DNA of 64,000 bases, from positions 186,001-250,000 of the forward strand of contig NZ_LN879466.1 in assembly GCF_001403635.1 (NCBI RefSeq), in the 5' to 3' direction. Positions 51,765-61,077 of this stretch are shown here, in pieces. Numbering within the stretch: the first letter of the stretch is position 1; each line of letters begins with the position of its first letter. The notes under the pieces are model-generated. The model was not told the DNA's origin. It saw nothing but the letters and a program-made list of their open reading frames with translations, and made no database searches. A program made the position numbers and the translations under genes. The stretch is from Clostridium massiliamazoniense. Its GTDB lineage: Bacteria > Bacillota > Clostridia > Clostridiales > Clostridiaceae.

Positions 51765-51815
51765 TATGGATAGTGCAGTAAGATTCTAATCTTATTGAAC
51801 TATCCATTTTTATTT
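51765..51815. terminator. Bidirectional terminator
   Basis: ATGGATAGT/ACTATCCAT with TAAGAT/ATCTTA inside and T-runs on both sides; it ends the first module and the convergent glycosyltransferase gene. Confidence 0.88.
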
Positions 51816-52754
51816 TTAATTTTGTATTACTTTATATAATTTAGGTGAAAATTTAAATAGGTTTATAAGTAATTTAGATTTTAAACTTAAAGCGCTTATA
51901 TTCAAAGAACTTATTTTTTCACTTAACTCCCTTAATAAATTTTCTTTATTAGAAATATTGGAATCCTTTATCATATAATAAAGATTTATTGTTTCAAAAG
52001 ATAATTGATAGAGACATTTATCATAAATAGCATTTAAATGATGTTCAGTTATAAAGTTTAAACGATTTTCAATAGCTTCAAGGAAGCTTAAATTAGCAAT
52101 ATTAAATTCTCTATTCATTATACTATTTGGAGTTTGTCTATAGTAATAAAGAGCCTCATCAATAATGGCAATTTTATTACTTTCAAATAAAACTTTTGGT
52201 GTTGTAAATTCATCTTCATGTATTTTTCCTACAGGAAATTTTATATCTTTAAATAGAATAGTTTTATATAATTTATTACAAGCAATTATACAGTTAACAT
52301 AATTATCACTATACAAATCATTTAAAACTTCTAAGTTGCTTAAAGTTTCAACAGTTGGATTAGTATTTATAATCTTGTCTTTTATATCATTATTTGAAAC
52401 TTTTAAGAAATTACAAATTGCGATATCAGAATTACTACTAGATAATGCGTTAAATAGTGTTAAGTAGAAATCTTTATGAATCCAGTCATCACTATCAATA
52501 AAAGAGATGTATTCCCCTTTAGCAGCTTCTATACCAACATTTCGAGCATCAGATAAGCCACCATTTTTTTTATGAATAACTTTTATTCTAGAATCTTTTT
52601 TTGCATAGTCATCACAAATTTTTCCGCAATTATCAGGGGAGCCATCATCTACTAATATTAATTCAAAGTCTTTATAACTTTGATTTAGTATTGAATTTAT
52701 ACAATTTTCTAGATATTTTTCTACATTATATATAGGTACTATAACACTTATCAT
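51816..52754 (-). CDS. GT2 glycosyltransferase
   Basis: The 312-residue GT-A enzyme has MISVIVPIYNVEKYLENCI, VDDGSPDNC, and SFIDSDDWIHK (DSDD 87-90). It is a paralogue of the gene at 43137-44069 along its full length, and here all catalytic residues are kept. TAGGAGG stands about 6 nt upstream on the minus strand. It sits convergent between the two capsule modules, and looks like an inserted cassette gene with its own promoter. Confidence 0.88.
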   Translation of the reverse strand: MISVIVPIYNVEKYLENCINSILNQSYKDFELILVDDGSPDNCGKICDDYAKKDSRIKVIHKKNGGLSDARNVGIEAAKGEYISFIDSDDWIHKDFYLTLFNALSSSNSDIAICNFLKVSNNDIKDKIINTNPTVETLSNLEVLNDLYSDNYVNCIIACNKLYKTILFKDIKFPVGKIHEDEFTTPKVLFESNKIAIIDEALYYYRQTPNSIMNREFNIANLSFLEAIENRLNFITEHHLNAIYDKCLYQLSFETINLYYMIKDSNISNKENLLRELSEKISSLNISALSLKSKLLINLFKFSPKLYKVIQN

Positions 52755-52974
52755 TTTTCCTCCTAAGTAGATTATAAAATTATTAATTGTTTTGTATTTA
52801 AAAAAGTACTTTAGTTTATTTTGAAATAATAGTATTAATATTTAAAAAAATAAAATATTGAATAAATATTTTGCTCTGGTTACATTGTTTTATTATATCA
52901 TTAAAATATATTAAAAAAAATGTAATATATAGTGTTAAAAGAAAATTTATAGTTTTTTTAAAATTTATTTATTT

Positions 52975-53003
52975 TTGAATTAGGTTTTTGTAAGTGTTAT
53001 AAT
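52975..53003 (+). promoter_or_regulatory. Promoter of the second capsule module
   Basis: TTGAAT (52975-52980), a 17-nt spacer and TATAAT (52998-53003), itself preceded by TGT as an extended -10. The predicted 5' leader is about 105 nt. It makes the second module a separate transcription unit. Confidence 0.75.
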
Positions 53004-53115
53004 AGTTTTTGGATATTTTAAAAGAAGTTTAAGAAGTTTATTTTTAATTAACAAAAAAATAAAAAATTCAAAAGTCGACAGAAAAATGTTATAAATTAAG
53101 TGTAGGAGGTACAAA

Positions 53116-54258
53116 GTGGCATACATATTTATACTCATTGTATTAGCTATCTTTGCTTTTTCAGACTACTTAATATTTACTAATGAGGAAAATGGATATA
53201 ATAAATATTCTGTTGGTATATTAGGTAGAAAAATTAATTTTGGTATTAAAAATATAATTGCATGGTTATTAATAGTAGGATTAATATTATTTGCAGGGCT
53301 TAGATACTATTCAGGATTTGACTATGGAAATTATTCCATAATGTTTTATAAGGCATTAGTTGCCTATAGAAGTCAACATGTTGAATACGGGTATTATTTT
53401 CTAAATAGGATTTTAGGAATGGTAACTGAAAATCCACAATGGATATTCTTTATAATGGCAGCAGTTACATTGTTTATAAAAGGAACTGCTATTAGTAAAT
53501 TAAGCAAAAAAATTTGGTTCTCTATATTTATATATTATTCAATGTTCTTTTTAGTATATGATATGGGACAAATAAGAAGTTCATTAGCTCAAGCATTAGG
53601 ATTATTTGCAATGTACTTGTTTACTAAAAATAGAAAGAAAACAGCATTTATTTGTATATTAATAGCAGCATGTTTCCATACATCATCTATAATTTTAATG
53701 CTTTTATTTTTCATTAAGGACAAAAGATATAGTGCTAAACAAATAATAATAACCTATATTGTATTTATAATATTAGGACAACTTATGGATTTACATTTTG
53801 TAGGTATGTTTGCTAAGGAGCATATACATGGAAACTTAGGAATAAAAATTTATAGATATACTGCATCAAGTTTATTTGCTCAAAAAATAGGATTAAGTGC
53901 TAATGTAATATTTGATTTTATTATATTAGTGATGTTCTTATTAATAAGATGGTATAACAATGTAAATGATAAGAAATTTGATTATTTCTTCAATATATAT
54001 TTTACAGGTATATGTATTTATTTATTATTTAATAGATATTTTGTTTTAGGAACAAGATTTTCAGATTATTTCAAAATATCAATAGTAATATTGCTACCAA
54101 TGTTAATAGGATATATAAAAAATAAAAATAGAAGAATGCTTTTCTTATTATTTTTCATGGCAATGTTAGGTATTATGGTATTTAGACAAGTACATGTTAA
54201 CAGTAATATGTATACTCCATATGCTATAAATTGGTTTGGACATATAATAACAAGATGA
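53116..54258 (+). CDS. EpsG-type polysaccharide polymerase
   Basis: The 380-residue polytopic product has about ten TM helices and the EpsG family signature GLRYYSGFDYGNY (about 61-73), followed by the second-loop pattern YDMGQIRSSLAQALGLFAMYL. EpsG proteins act in polymerisation of exopolysaccharide repeat units. The start is a GTG with TAGGAGG in front, 110 nt after the promoter. It opens the second module. A terminator-like hairpin follows, so read-through to the rest may be partial. Confidence 0.88.
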   Translation: MAYIFILIVLAIFAFSDYLIFTNEENGYNKYSVGILGRKINFGIKNIIAWLLIVGLILFAGLRYYSGFDYGNYSIMFYKALVAYRSQHVEYGYYFLNRILGMVTENPQWIFFIMAAVTLFIKGTAISKLSKKIWFSIFIYYSMFFLVYDMGQIRSSLAQALGLFAMYLFTKNRKKTAFICILIAACFHTSSIILMLLFFIKDKRYSAKQIIITYIVFIILGQLMDLHFVGMFAKEHIHGNLGIKIYRYTASSLFAQKIGLSANVIFDFIILVMFLLIRWYNNVNDKKFDYFFNIYFTGICIYLLFNRYFVLGTRFSDYFKISIVILLPMLIGYIKNKNRRMLFLLFFMAMLGIMVFRQVHVNSNMYTPYAINWFGHIITR

Positions 54259-54265
54259 TTTTAAA

Positions 54266-54308
54266 AATAGAGATGCTTTAAACCTATGGTTTAGGTATCT
54301 CTATATTA
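54266..54308 (+). terminator. Hairpin after the EpsG-like gene
   Basis: TAGAGATGCTTTAAACC/GGTTTAGGTATCTCTA with a weak ATATTAAT tail; it may only lower read-through. Confidence 0.6.
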
Positions 54309-54335
54309 ATATTATATATAAAGGGAGTGTTATGG

Positions 54336-55202
54336 ATGAAGGTGGCTATAGGAATTTTATGTCACAGGAGAACAAAGTCAATAGATAAAGTTATAGAACT
54401 TTTAGGACATGAATTTGATATTTATATTCATGTTGATAAAAAGTCAAATTTAAATGAATTTGATGATATTTTAGATAAGGTTAATTTTATAGAGGAAAGA
54501 GTTGATGTTAGATGGGGATCATACTCTCTAGTAGAAGGAACCTTACGTTTAATGGAAGCTTTCAATAAAAAAAATTATGATTATGTATCAATTATATCTG
54601 GTGAATGTCTGCCTTTAAAAAGTGCTGAAAATATAATAAATTTTCTCCAGGAAAATAAAGGAAAAGAATTTATAGGTGTAGATTTAAATGCTAAAGAAAA
54701 GGAAATAGAGGAAAGAATTAAATATAAATATTCAAATAGTTACTATAAAAAAGAGCAAGGAAGAATCAGTAGCAAACTTTTAAATATGAAAGAAAAGTTT
54801 TTAGGGAAACCAATAAATGAATATTATACTAGGTTACCTAAATTATATAAGGGATGTAATTGGTTTACTATATCAGGAGAGTTAAATAATTATATTTTAA
54901 TGTTCTTAAAGAAAAATGTAGAATTTGAAAATGCGTTTAAAAATGCTTTATGTAGTGATGAAATAATTTTTCAAACGATAGTAATGAATTCTAAATATAA
55001 AGATAAAATTTATAAATTTGATACAGAATATAATGATACGCATATGGCATTAAGATATATTGATTGGGAAAGTGGTCCTGATTATCCTAAATTGTTAGAT
55101 GAGAGTGATTTTTCTAAAATGAGAGAAAGGGATTTCATTTTTGGAAGAAAATTTAATGATAACTTAGATTTTGAAGTTTACAATGATTTTTTTTATAATT
55201 AA
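54336..55202 (+). CDS. Core-2/I-branching-type glycosyltransferase (GT14-like)
   Basis: The 288-residue product has VAIGILCHRR, IYIHVDKKSN and RVDVRWGSYSLVEGTLRLMEAF, the run of segments that marks bacterial members of the GT14 core-2/I-branching family, followed by YVSIISGECLPL. Some bacterial homologues are xylosyl- or glucosaminyl-like transferases. The ATG at 54336 has GGGAG about 8 nt before it; an in-frame GTG at 54327 lies within the site. The donor sugar is unknown. Confidence 0.85.
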   Translation: MKVAIGILCHRRTKSIDKVIELLGHEFDIYIHVDKKSNLNEFDDILDKVNFIEERVDVRWGSYSLVEGTLRLMEAFNKKNYDYVSIISGECLPLKSAENIINFLQENKGKEFIGVDLNAKEKEIEERIKYKYSNSYYKKEQGRISSKLLNMKEKFLGKPINEYYTRLPKLYKGCNWFTISGELNNYILMFLKKNVEFENAFKNALCSDEIIFQTIVMNSKYKDKIYKFDTEYNDTHMALRYIDWESGPDYPKLLDESDFSKMRERDFIFGRKFNDNLDFEVYNDFFYN

Positions 55203-55231
55203 TATATTTTAAATTGAAAGGAAAACAAAAG

Positions 55232-56293
55232 ATGAGGATTTCTAAAAAACTAATAATCAAGGCTAGATTAAGTAAAATGTGTGGTTTTACAAAATTTTGT
55301 TATTTTTTAAATAGAAATAAGAAAAGAATTATAGGGTATCACAATGTTATTCCAGATGAATATTTTGATGAAAGTATTCATTTAGAATGTTCTCATAGAG
55401 AAAGTGTTTTTAAGAATCAGCTAAAAGTTATAAACAATAGATTTAAGGTTAATTTAGAAATAAAAGAAGAGGGAACTGCAACATTAACCTTTGATGATGG
55501 ATATTTAAATCAATATTCCATTGCATCTAAAATAATGGATGAAATGAATAATCAGGGATACTTTTTTTGTGCAGTTAATTTAATTGATGATAAGAAAATA
55601 TTAGAAATAGATAAACTTATGTATTGGATGAGTTATGTTCCACTTGGTGAATATAATTTAGATGAAATAAATTATAAGTTGGAAATTAAAGAACAATGGC
55701 AAAGGAAAGAACAATGGTCTGTTCTTTATAATATGATAAGTAAATCATTTACTTTTGAAGATTTATCAAGAATTTTAGATAAGGCTTATGCTTTTGAGAA
55801 TATAAAAATAAATGATGAATTTTATAATATTAGATTTAAAGGTATAACAAGAGAAAATTTAAATGAAATGAAAAAGAAAAACCATAAGATAGGTGCCCAT
55901 TCAGTAACACATAGTATCTTTTCAAGGATGAAAATTGAAGATTTAGAAGAGGAAATAAAATGCTGTAGTGAGCTTTTAGGTGATGTATACAATACAAAGT
56001 TATTTGCCTATCCTTATGGTGGTAAAAGTGATATACCAGCTGAAGCTGAAAGAATACTAAGTAGAAGTGGTTTTAGTAGTGCTTTAGCTTATGGAAATTC
56101 TGATGTAGAGGGGGGATATAATGAATATTATATTCCAAGAATAATTTTACCTGATACAGATGATGTTGATGTAATAGATTTTATTTTGTCAGGGGCTATT
56201 AACATGATAAGTTATAGAAAATTACTTCCAGATTGGATTAATAAAGAGGGGGTTAATTATGGAAAGCGTAACAGTTATAGTGCCGGTATATAA
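55232..56293 (+). CDS. NodB-type polysaccharide deacetylase
   Basis: The 353-residue product has the NodB motifs TFDDGY (86-91), the metal-binding H-x3-H of AHSVTHS (H223 and H227) and FAYPYGG (about 260), separated by a long insertion (about 120-205) that is unusual in chitin deacetylases but normal in capsule-linked ones. It lacks a signal peptide, so cytosolic or membrane-peripheral action on lipid-linked intermediates is possible. The ATG at 55232 follows GAAAGGA. It overlaps the next gene by 35 nt. Confidence 0.85.
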   Translation: MRISKKLIIKARLSKMCGFTKFCYFLNRNKKRIIGYHNVIPDEYFDESIHLECSHRESVFKNQLKVINNRFKVNLEIKEEGTATLTFDDGYLNQYSIASKIMDEMNNQGYFFCAVNLIDDKKILEIDKLMYWMSYVPLGEYNLDEINYKLEIKEQWQRKEQWSVLYNMISKSFTFEDLSRILDKAYAFENIKINDEFYNIRFKGITRENLNEMKKKNHKIGAHSVTHSIFSRMKIEDLEEEIKCCSELLGDVYNTKLFAYPYGGKSDIPAEAERILSRSGFSSALAYGNSDVEGGYNEYYIPRIILPDTDDVDVIDFILSGAINMISYRKLLPDWINKEGVNYGKRNSYSAGI

Positions 56294-57287
56294 AGCAGAA
56301 AAGTTTTTGTATAAGTGTTTGGAAACTATAGTTAATCAAAGTTATAAGAATCTAGAAATAATTTTAGTTAATGATGGATCACCGGATAATTCATTAAAAA
56401 TAGCTGAGGAATTTGCAAAGAATGATAAAAGAATAAAGATAATAAATAAGAAAAATGAAGGTGTATCAGTTGCAAGAAATACAGCTTTAAATATTGCTAG
56501 TGGAGAATATATTTGTTTCATAGATTCAGATGACTATGTTGAGTTAAATATGGTTGAAGAAATGTATGAAAAAATAAAAAAATTTGATGCTGATTTAGTT
56601 CTATCAGATTATAATAGAGTATTTCCAAATAGAATTAAAGAAGAAGGTATGGTAATAGAAGAAGGATTTTATTCTGATAAAAAATTATTAGAAGAATTTT
56701 TTGAGGACTATATTTCTTTAACAGATAAATTTGGAACTAATCAATTTGCATGCACTAAATTATTCAAAAAAAGTATAATAGATACGTATAATTTAAGATT
56801 TAATAAGAGTTTAAAAATAGGGGAAGATCATCTTTTTACAGCTCAATATATAAGTCATATAAATAGTTTTTATGCCTTAACCGGCAGAAGATTTTATAAC
56901 TATGTTTATCAAGATGAATCTGCTATGGTTGCATATAGAGACGATTTGTATGATAATATAAAATTATTTTTTCTAGAACTACATAATATAAATTATGAAG
57001 GTTTAGAGAGAAAAGAGTTAGACAAAAAGATATATTCTGGATTTATTCTACATTTATATAGAGCTTTATTAAATGAAAATAAACCAGAAAATAAAAGAAA
57101 CAAAAAAGAAAAAGTTGAAAAAATACATTCAATAATAAGTGATGATTATTGCCAAAGAGCTTTAAATTTAATGGATAAGCGTTATATACCTACAAAATTA
57201 AAGCCATATTACATGTTTAGCAAAAGAAAAATGGCTAGTTTAGTTTACTTAGGATTGAAGGCTGAATATAAGATTTTCTCAAGATAA
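56259..57287 (+). CDS. GT2 glycosyltransferase
   Basis: The 342-residue GT-A enzyme has VTVIVPVYKAEKFLYKC, VNDGSPDNS and FIDSDDYVE (about 88-95, DSDD 89-92). The C-terminal half is helical and ends in a charged tail. It starts 35 nt inside the deacetylase gene behind AGAGGGGG. Its stop codon is overlapped by a truncated structured repeat (copy I). Confidence 0.88.
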   Translation: MESVTVIVPVYKAEKFLYKCLETIVNQSYKNLEIILVNDGSPDNSLKIAEEFAKNDKRIKIINKKNEGVSVARNTALNIASGEYICFIDSDDYVELNMVEEMYEKIKKFDADLVLSDYNRVFPNRIKEEGMVIEEGFYSDKKLLEEFFEDYISLTDKFGTNQFACTKLFKKSIIDTYNLRFNKSLKIGEDHLFTAQYISHINSFYALTGRRFYNYVYQDESAMVAYRDDLYDNIKLFFLELHNINYEGLERKELDKKIYSGFILHLYRALLNENKPENKRNKKEKVEKIHSIISDDYCQRALNLMDKRYIPTKLKPYYMFSKRKMASLVYLGLKAEYKIFSR

Positions 57288-57320
57288 ACTGAGACTTAAT
57301 TCAGATAAATTTTAGTTATT
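57284..57320 (+). repeat. 130-nt structured repeat, copy I (truncated)
   Basis: GATAAACTGAGACTTAATTC, then AGATAAATTTTAG, is the left end of the family; the rest is missing. It spans the stop codon of the preceding glycosyltransferase and runs up to the ribosome binding site of the next. Confidence 0.6.
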
Positions 57321-57333
57321 AGGAGAGTGTACA

Positions 57334-58353
57334 TTGAATATTTATTATTTGAGTGAAACAAAGGGAAACAAAAGAGATGCAGGAAGTAAGGCTAGAAATG
57401 ATGTTGATGACATTTTAAAGGAGCAAGGTTATGAACCTATCTATATGCTTAATAAAGATGAGTCAGGAAAGGTGAAAACAGGAGCAATGATATCTTCTTT
57501 TTTAAAGCAGTTATCATCAGTACCAAAGGGTTCAATAATAATAAGTCAATATCCCATATATGAAAAAAGTGTCTTTGTAAGATTTTATTTAAAATGGATG
57601 AAGAATCATAGGGCTATAAAGCATGTAGCAATAATCCATGATATAAATTCACTTAGGGCACAAAATAAAGAAAAAATGATAGAGGAAATAAAAAGATTAA
57701 ATGTTTTTGATGTGTGCATATCACATAACCCTAAAATGACAAAATGGCTTTTAGACAATGGATTGAAATCAAAAATAGTTAATTTGGGAATATTTGATTA
57801 TTTAATTGATAGTAAAGAAAAAAAGCAGTATAAAAAGCAAGAAGAAGATTATACTGTGTGCTTTGCAGGAAATTTAGCTGAGGATAAAAGTGGATTCATT
57901 TATAAATTAGATAAGAGAATTAAGCTTAATTTATATGGACCTTATTATTCAGGGGAGGATAAGTCACGTTATAAAGGATGTTTAAAACCAGAAGAATTAC
58001 CAAGTGTCTTAAATGAAGATTTTGGATTGATTTGGGATGGAGTAAGTTCGAAGGAGTGTGTTGGTGAAACAGGACAATATTTAAAGTATAACAATCCTCA
58101 TAAAACTTCATTATATATAGCAAGTAATTTACCTATAATAATTTGGAGTAAAGCTGCAGTAGCTGATTTTGTTAAAGAACATAATATAGGAATTGTTATT
58201 GATTCTTTAGATGAATTATATAGTAAGATATTTGTTATTGGAACTGATGAATATATGGTTATGAGAAAAAATATAGAAAAATTAAGAGAAGAATTAATTA
58301 GAGGTAACTTTACTAAAAAAGCTCTTAAGGAGGCTATAGAAGCTTTAAAATAA
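57334..58353 (+). CDS. Galactofuranosyltransferase-like protein
   Basis: The 339-residue product has the start NIYYLSETKGNKRDAGSKARNDVDDILKEQGYEP and the later HVAIIHDINSLR, and is like the beta-1,6-galactofuranosyltransferase group in capsule loci of streptococci and lactobacilli. The C-terminal part holds FAGNLAEDKSGFIYKL and YLKYNNPHKTSLYIASNLPIIIWSKAA, which fit GT-B folds. Start is TTG with GGAGAG in front. Glf lies in the same operon and would supply UDP-galactofuranose, supporting this call. Specificity is inferred from context. Confidence 0.72.
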   Translation: MNIYYLSETKGNKRDAGSKARNDVDDILKEQGYEPIYMLNKDESGKVKTGAMISSFLKQLSSVPKGSIIISQYPIYEKSVFVRFYLKWMKNHRAIKHVAIIHDINSLRAQNKEKMIEEIKRLNVFDVCISHNPKMTKWLLDNGLKSKIVNLGIFDYLIDSKEKKQYKKQEEDYTVCFAGNLAEDKSGFIYKLDKRIKLNLYGPYYSGEDKSRYKGCLKPEELPSVLNEDFGLIWDGVSSKECVGETGQYLKYNNPHKTSLYIASNLPIIIWSKAAVADFVKEHNIGIVIDSLDELYSKIFVIGTDEYMVMRKNIEKLREELIRGNFTKKALKEAIEALK

Positions 58354-58367
58354 GCTTTTATTAAGAT

Positions 58368-59801
58368 ATGAAATTATTAAAAAATTTTTTATATAACCAA
58401 ATTTATCAGTTGTTTTTAGTATTAGCACCTTTAATAACAGTTCCATACATATCTAGAGTTTTAGGAACTGATGGAGTAGGGCTTTTTTCCTATTCATCAT
58501 CCTATGCACAGTACTTCGTACTTTTAGGAATGATAGGAATTGACCTTTATGGAAGTAGACAAATAGCTCGTTCTAAAAATAGTGAAGAAAAATATGGGCG
58601 AGATTTTACTAATATATATACTCTTCAGTTTATAACCACTGCAACAGCTTTGATTATATATTTAATAATATTTGTAGGGATTAATAAAGACCATAGAATG
58701 TTATATTTAGCACAAGGTACTGTTGTGGTAGCATCAATGTTTGATATATCATGGCTATTTATTGGTCTAGAAGATATGAAGAGCGTAGTATTAAGAAATG
58801 CATTCGTTAAAATAGTAGGAATAATTTTAATATTTATTTTAGTAAAAAAACCTTCAGATATAATTTTATATGCTTTAATAATGGGTGGAAGTTCAGTTAT
58901 TGGTCAAGGAATAATGTGGGCTGGATTTAGAAAGGTAGTAAAAGTGTACAAGCCAACTCCTAAGGAGGTATTTACTCACTTAACTCCAGCCTTAGGGTTG
59001 TTTGTATCACAGCTTGCAATTCAAATCTATGTATTATTAGATAGAAGTATGCTAGGATTTATGTCTGATATGTCACAGGTAGGACTTTATGCTAATGCAC
59101 AGAAAACTATAAGATTAGCACTTACTTTAATAACATCCTTAGGAGTGGTTATGCTTCCAAGAATGAGTGCTCTATATTCAGAGGGAAAAATGGATGAGTT
59201 TAAAACAATGATATATAAAGCCTTCAATTTTGTTAACTTCATGGCTTTTCCAATGGTTTTTGGGTTAATTGCTATTGCTGATGGTTTTTCTCTTTGGTTT
59301 TATGGAGCTAGCTTTGCTGGAGTAGGAGTTTTATTACAAGTTGGAGTACTTATAATTATAGCTATAAGTTGGAGTAATATTTTAGGAATACAAGTAATGC
59401 TACCAATGGATAGAGAAAGAGGTTTTACTATATCTGTAGTTGGGGGAGCAGTAGTAAATGTTATTTTCAACTTTATTTTGATAATTCATTACAAGGCAAT
59501 GGGAACAACCATAGCTTCTGTCATAGCTGAATTTACAGTAACAGCTATTCAAATATACTTATTAAGAGACGTTGTTAAGTTAGGAAAAATAATAAAGACA
59601 GCTATAAAGCCATTAGTAGGGTCTGTAGTGATGTTTTTAGCAATTAAAATTGTTGAAAGATTTGTTTCAAAGGGTATAATTGCTACTGTTATTGAGGTGG
59701 CAGTTGGAGTAATAGTCTACATAGTGGTTATGATAATTATAAAAGATCAATTCATAAAAGAGGCTAATTCTATAATTAAAACAAAGATTCTAAAGAGATA
59801 G
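58368..59801 (+). CDS. Wzx-type oligosaccharide flippase (second module)
   Basis: The 477-residue protein has about 12-14 TM helices and the MOP flippase start FLYNQIYQLFLVLAPLITVPYISRVLGTDGVGLFSYSSSYAQYF. It is not closely like the first flippase. It exports the second module's repeat unit. It starts 14 nt after the preceding stop without a strong ribosome binding site, so translation is probably coupled. It is 11 nt from glf. Confidence 0.9.
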   Translation: MKLLKNFLYNQIYQLFLVLAPLITVPYISRVLGTDGVGLFSYSSSYAQYFVLLGMIGIDLYGSRQIARSKNSEEKYGRDFTNIYTLQFITTATALIIYLIIFVGINKDHRMLYLAQGTVVVASMFDISWLFIGLEDMKSVVLRNAFVKIVGIILIFILVKKPSDIILYALIMGGSSVIGQGIMWAGFRKVVKVYKPTPKEVFTHLTPALGLFVSQLAIQIYVLLDRSMLGFMSDMSQVGLYANAQKTIRLALTLITSLGVVMLPRMSALYSEGKMDEFKTMIYKAFNFVNFMAFPMVFGLIAIADGFSLWFYGASFAGVGVLLQVGVLIIIAISWSNILGIQVMLPMDRERGFTISVVGGAVVNVIFNFILIIHYKAMGTTIASVIAEFTVTAIQIYLLRDVVKLGKIIKTAIKPLVGSVVMFLAIKIVERFVSKGIIATVIEVAVGVIVYIVVMIIIKDQFIKEANSIIKTKILKR

Positions 59802-59812
59802 GAGATAAACTT

Positions 59813-60913
59813 ATGAAAAAGTATGATTATTTAATAGTAGGAGCAGGGATTTTTGGTTCAATATTTGCTCATGAAGCAAAGAAAAAAGGAAAAAAGTGTT
59901 TAGTAATAGATAAAAGAAATCACATAGGTGGTAATATTTATTGTGAAAATATAGAAGGAATTAATGTTCATAAATATGGTGCTCACATATTCCATACAAG
60001 CAATAAGGAAGTTTGGGATTACATAAATCAATTTGTTGATTTTAATAGATATACTAATTCACCTGTAGCTAATTATAAAGGTGAGCTATATAACTTACCT
60101 TTTAATATGAATACTTTTTATGGTCTATGGAAAGTTAAAACTCCAGAAGAAGCTAAGGCTAAAATTGAAGAGCAAGTGAGAGAAGCTAATATAGAAACAC
60201 CTAAAAACTTAGAAGAACAAGCTATAAAGTTAGTGGGTAAAGATATTTATGAAAAACTTATAAAGGGATATACAGAAAAGCAATGGGGACAAAGAGCAAC
60301 AGAGTTACCTTCCTTTATAATAAAAAGACTTCCTGTAAGATTTACTTTCGATAATAATTACTTCAATGATATGTATCAAGGAATACCAATAGGTGGATAT
60401 AATAAATTTATTGAAAGTTTATTAGAAGGAATAGAAATTAAGTTAAATACAGATTTCTTTGAAAATAGAGAAGAATTAAGTGCTATGGCTGATAAAATAG
60501 TATTTACAGGAATGATAGATGAATTTTATGATTATAAATTTGGAACTTTAGAGTATAGAAGTTTAAGATTTGAACATGAAATTTTAGATATGGAAAATTA
60601 TCAAGGAAATGCTGTAGTGAATTATACAGAATATGAAATACCTTACACAAGAATAATAGAACATAAGCATTTTGAATATGGTACAAGTGAAAAGACAGTT
60701 ATAACAAAGGAATATCCTGCAACTTGGAAAAAAGGTGATGAGCCTTATTATCCAGTAAATAATGATAAAAATAATGAAATATATAAGAAATATAGAGAGC
60801 TAGCAGATAAAGAAAATAATATTATATTTGGAGGAAGACTAGCTGAGTATAAATATTATGATATGCATCATGTTATAGAAAATGCCTTAAAAGTAGTTAA
60901 AGAAAGATTATAG
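59813..60913 (+). CDS. glf: UDP-galactopyranose mutase
   Basis: The 366-residue FAD enzyme converts UDP-galactopyranose to UDP-galactofuranose. Visible features are the dinucleotide-binding GAGIFG (10-15), the DKRNHIGGN segment, YGAHIFHT (about 56-63), the PFNMNTFY loop and the C-terminal FGGRLAEYKYYDMH that contacts flavin and substrate. AGGAGATAAACTT precedes the ATG. It provides galactofuranose for the transferase at 57334. It ends a tight run of genes; a 165-bp gap follows. Confidence 0.95.
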   Translation: MKKYDYLIVGAGIFGSIFAHEAKKKGKKCLVIDKRNHIGGNIYCENIEGINVHKYGAHIFHTSNKEVWDYINQFVDFNRYTNSPVANYKGELYNLPFNMNTFYGLWKVKTPEEAKAKIEEQVREANIETPKNLEEQAIKLVGKDIYEKLIKGYTEKQWGQRATELPSFIIKRLPVRFTFDNNYFNDMYQGIPIGGYNKFIESLLEGIEIKLNTDFFENREELSAMADKIVFTGMIDEFYDYKFGTLEYRSLRFEHEILDMENYQGNAVVNYTEYEIPYTRIIEHKHFEYGTSEKTVITKEYPATWKKGDEPYYPVNNDKNNEIYKKYRELADKENNIIFGGRLAEYKYYDMHHVIENALKVVKERL

Positions 60914-61077
60914 AACAATGTAAGGGGATGTGAAGTGTTAAGAATAAGTATAAAGTATGATAGCAACTAAAGAAAGTGTTATAATATTGACTAGAATGTA
61001 AGATGGAAAAGCTATTTTAGCTAAATTAAAAATTACTATAATTAAAGTAGTTAATAGTCTTATATAGGAGGAAGTTT

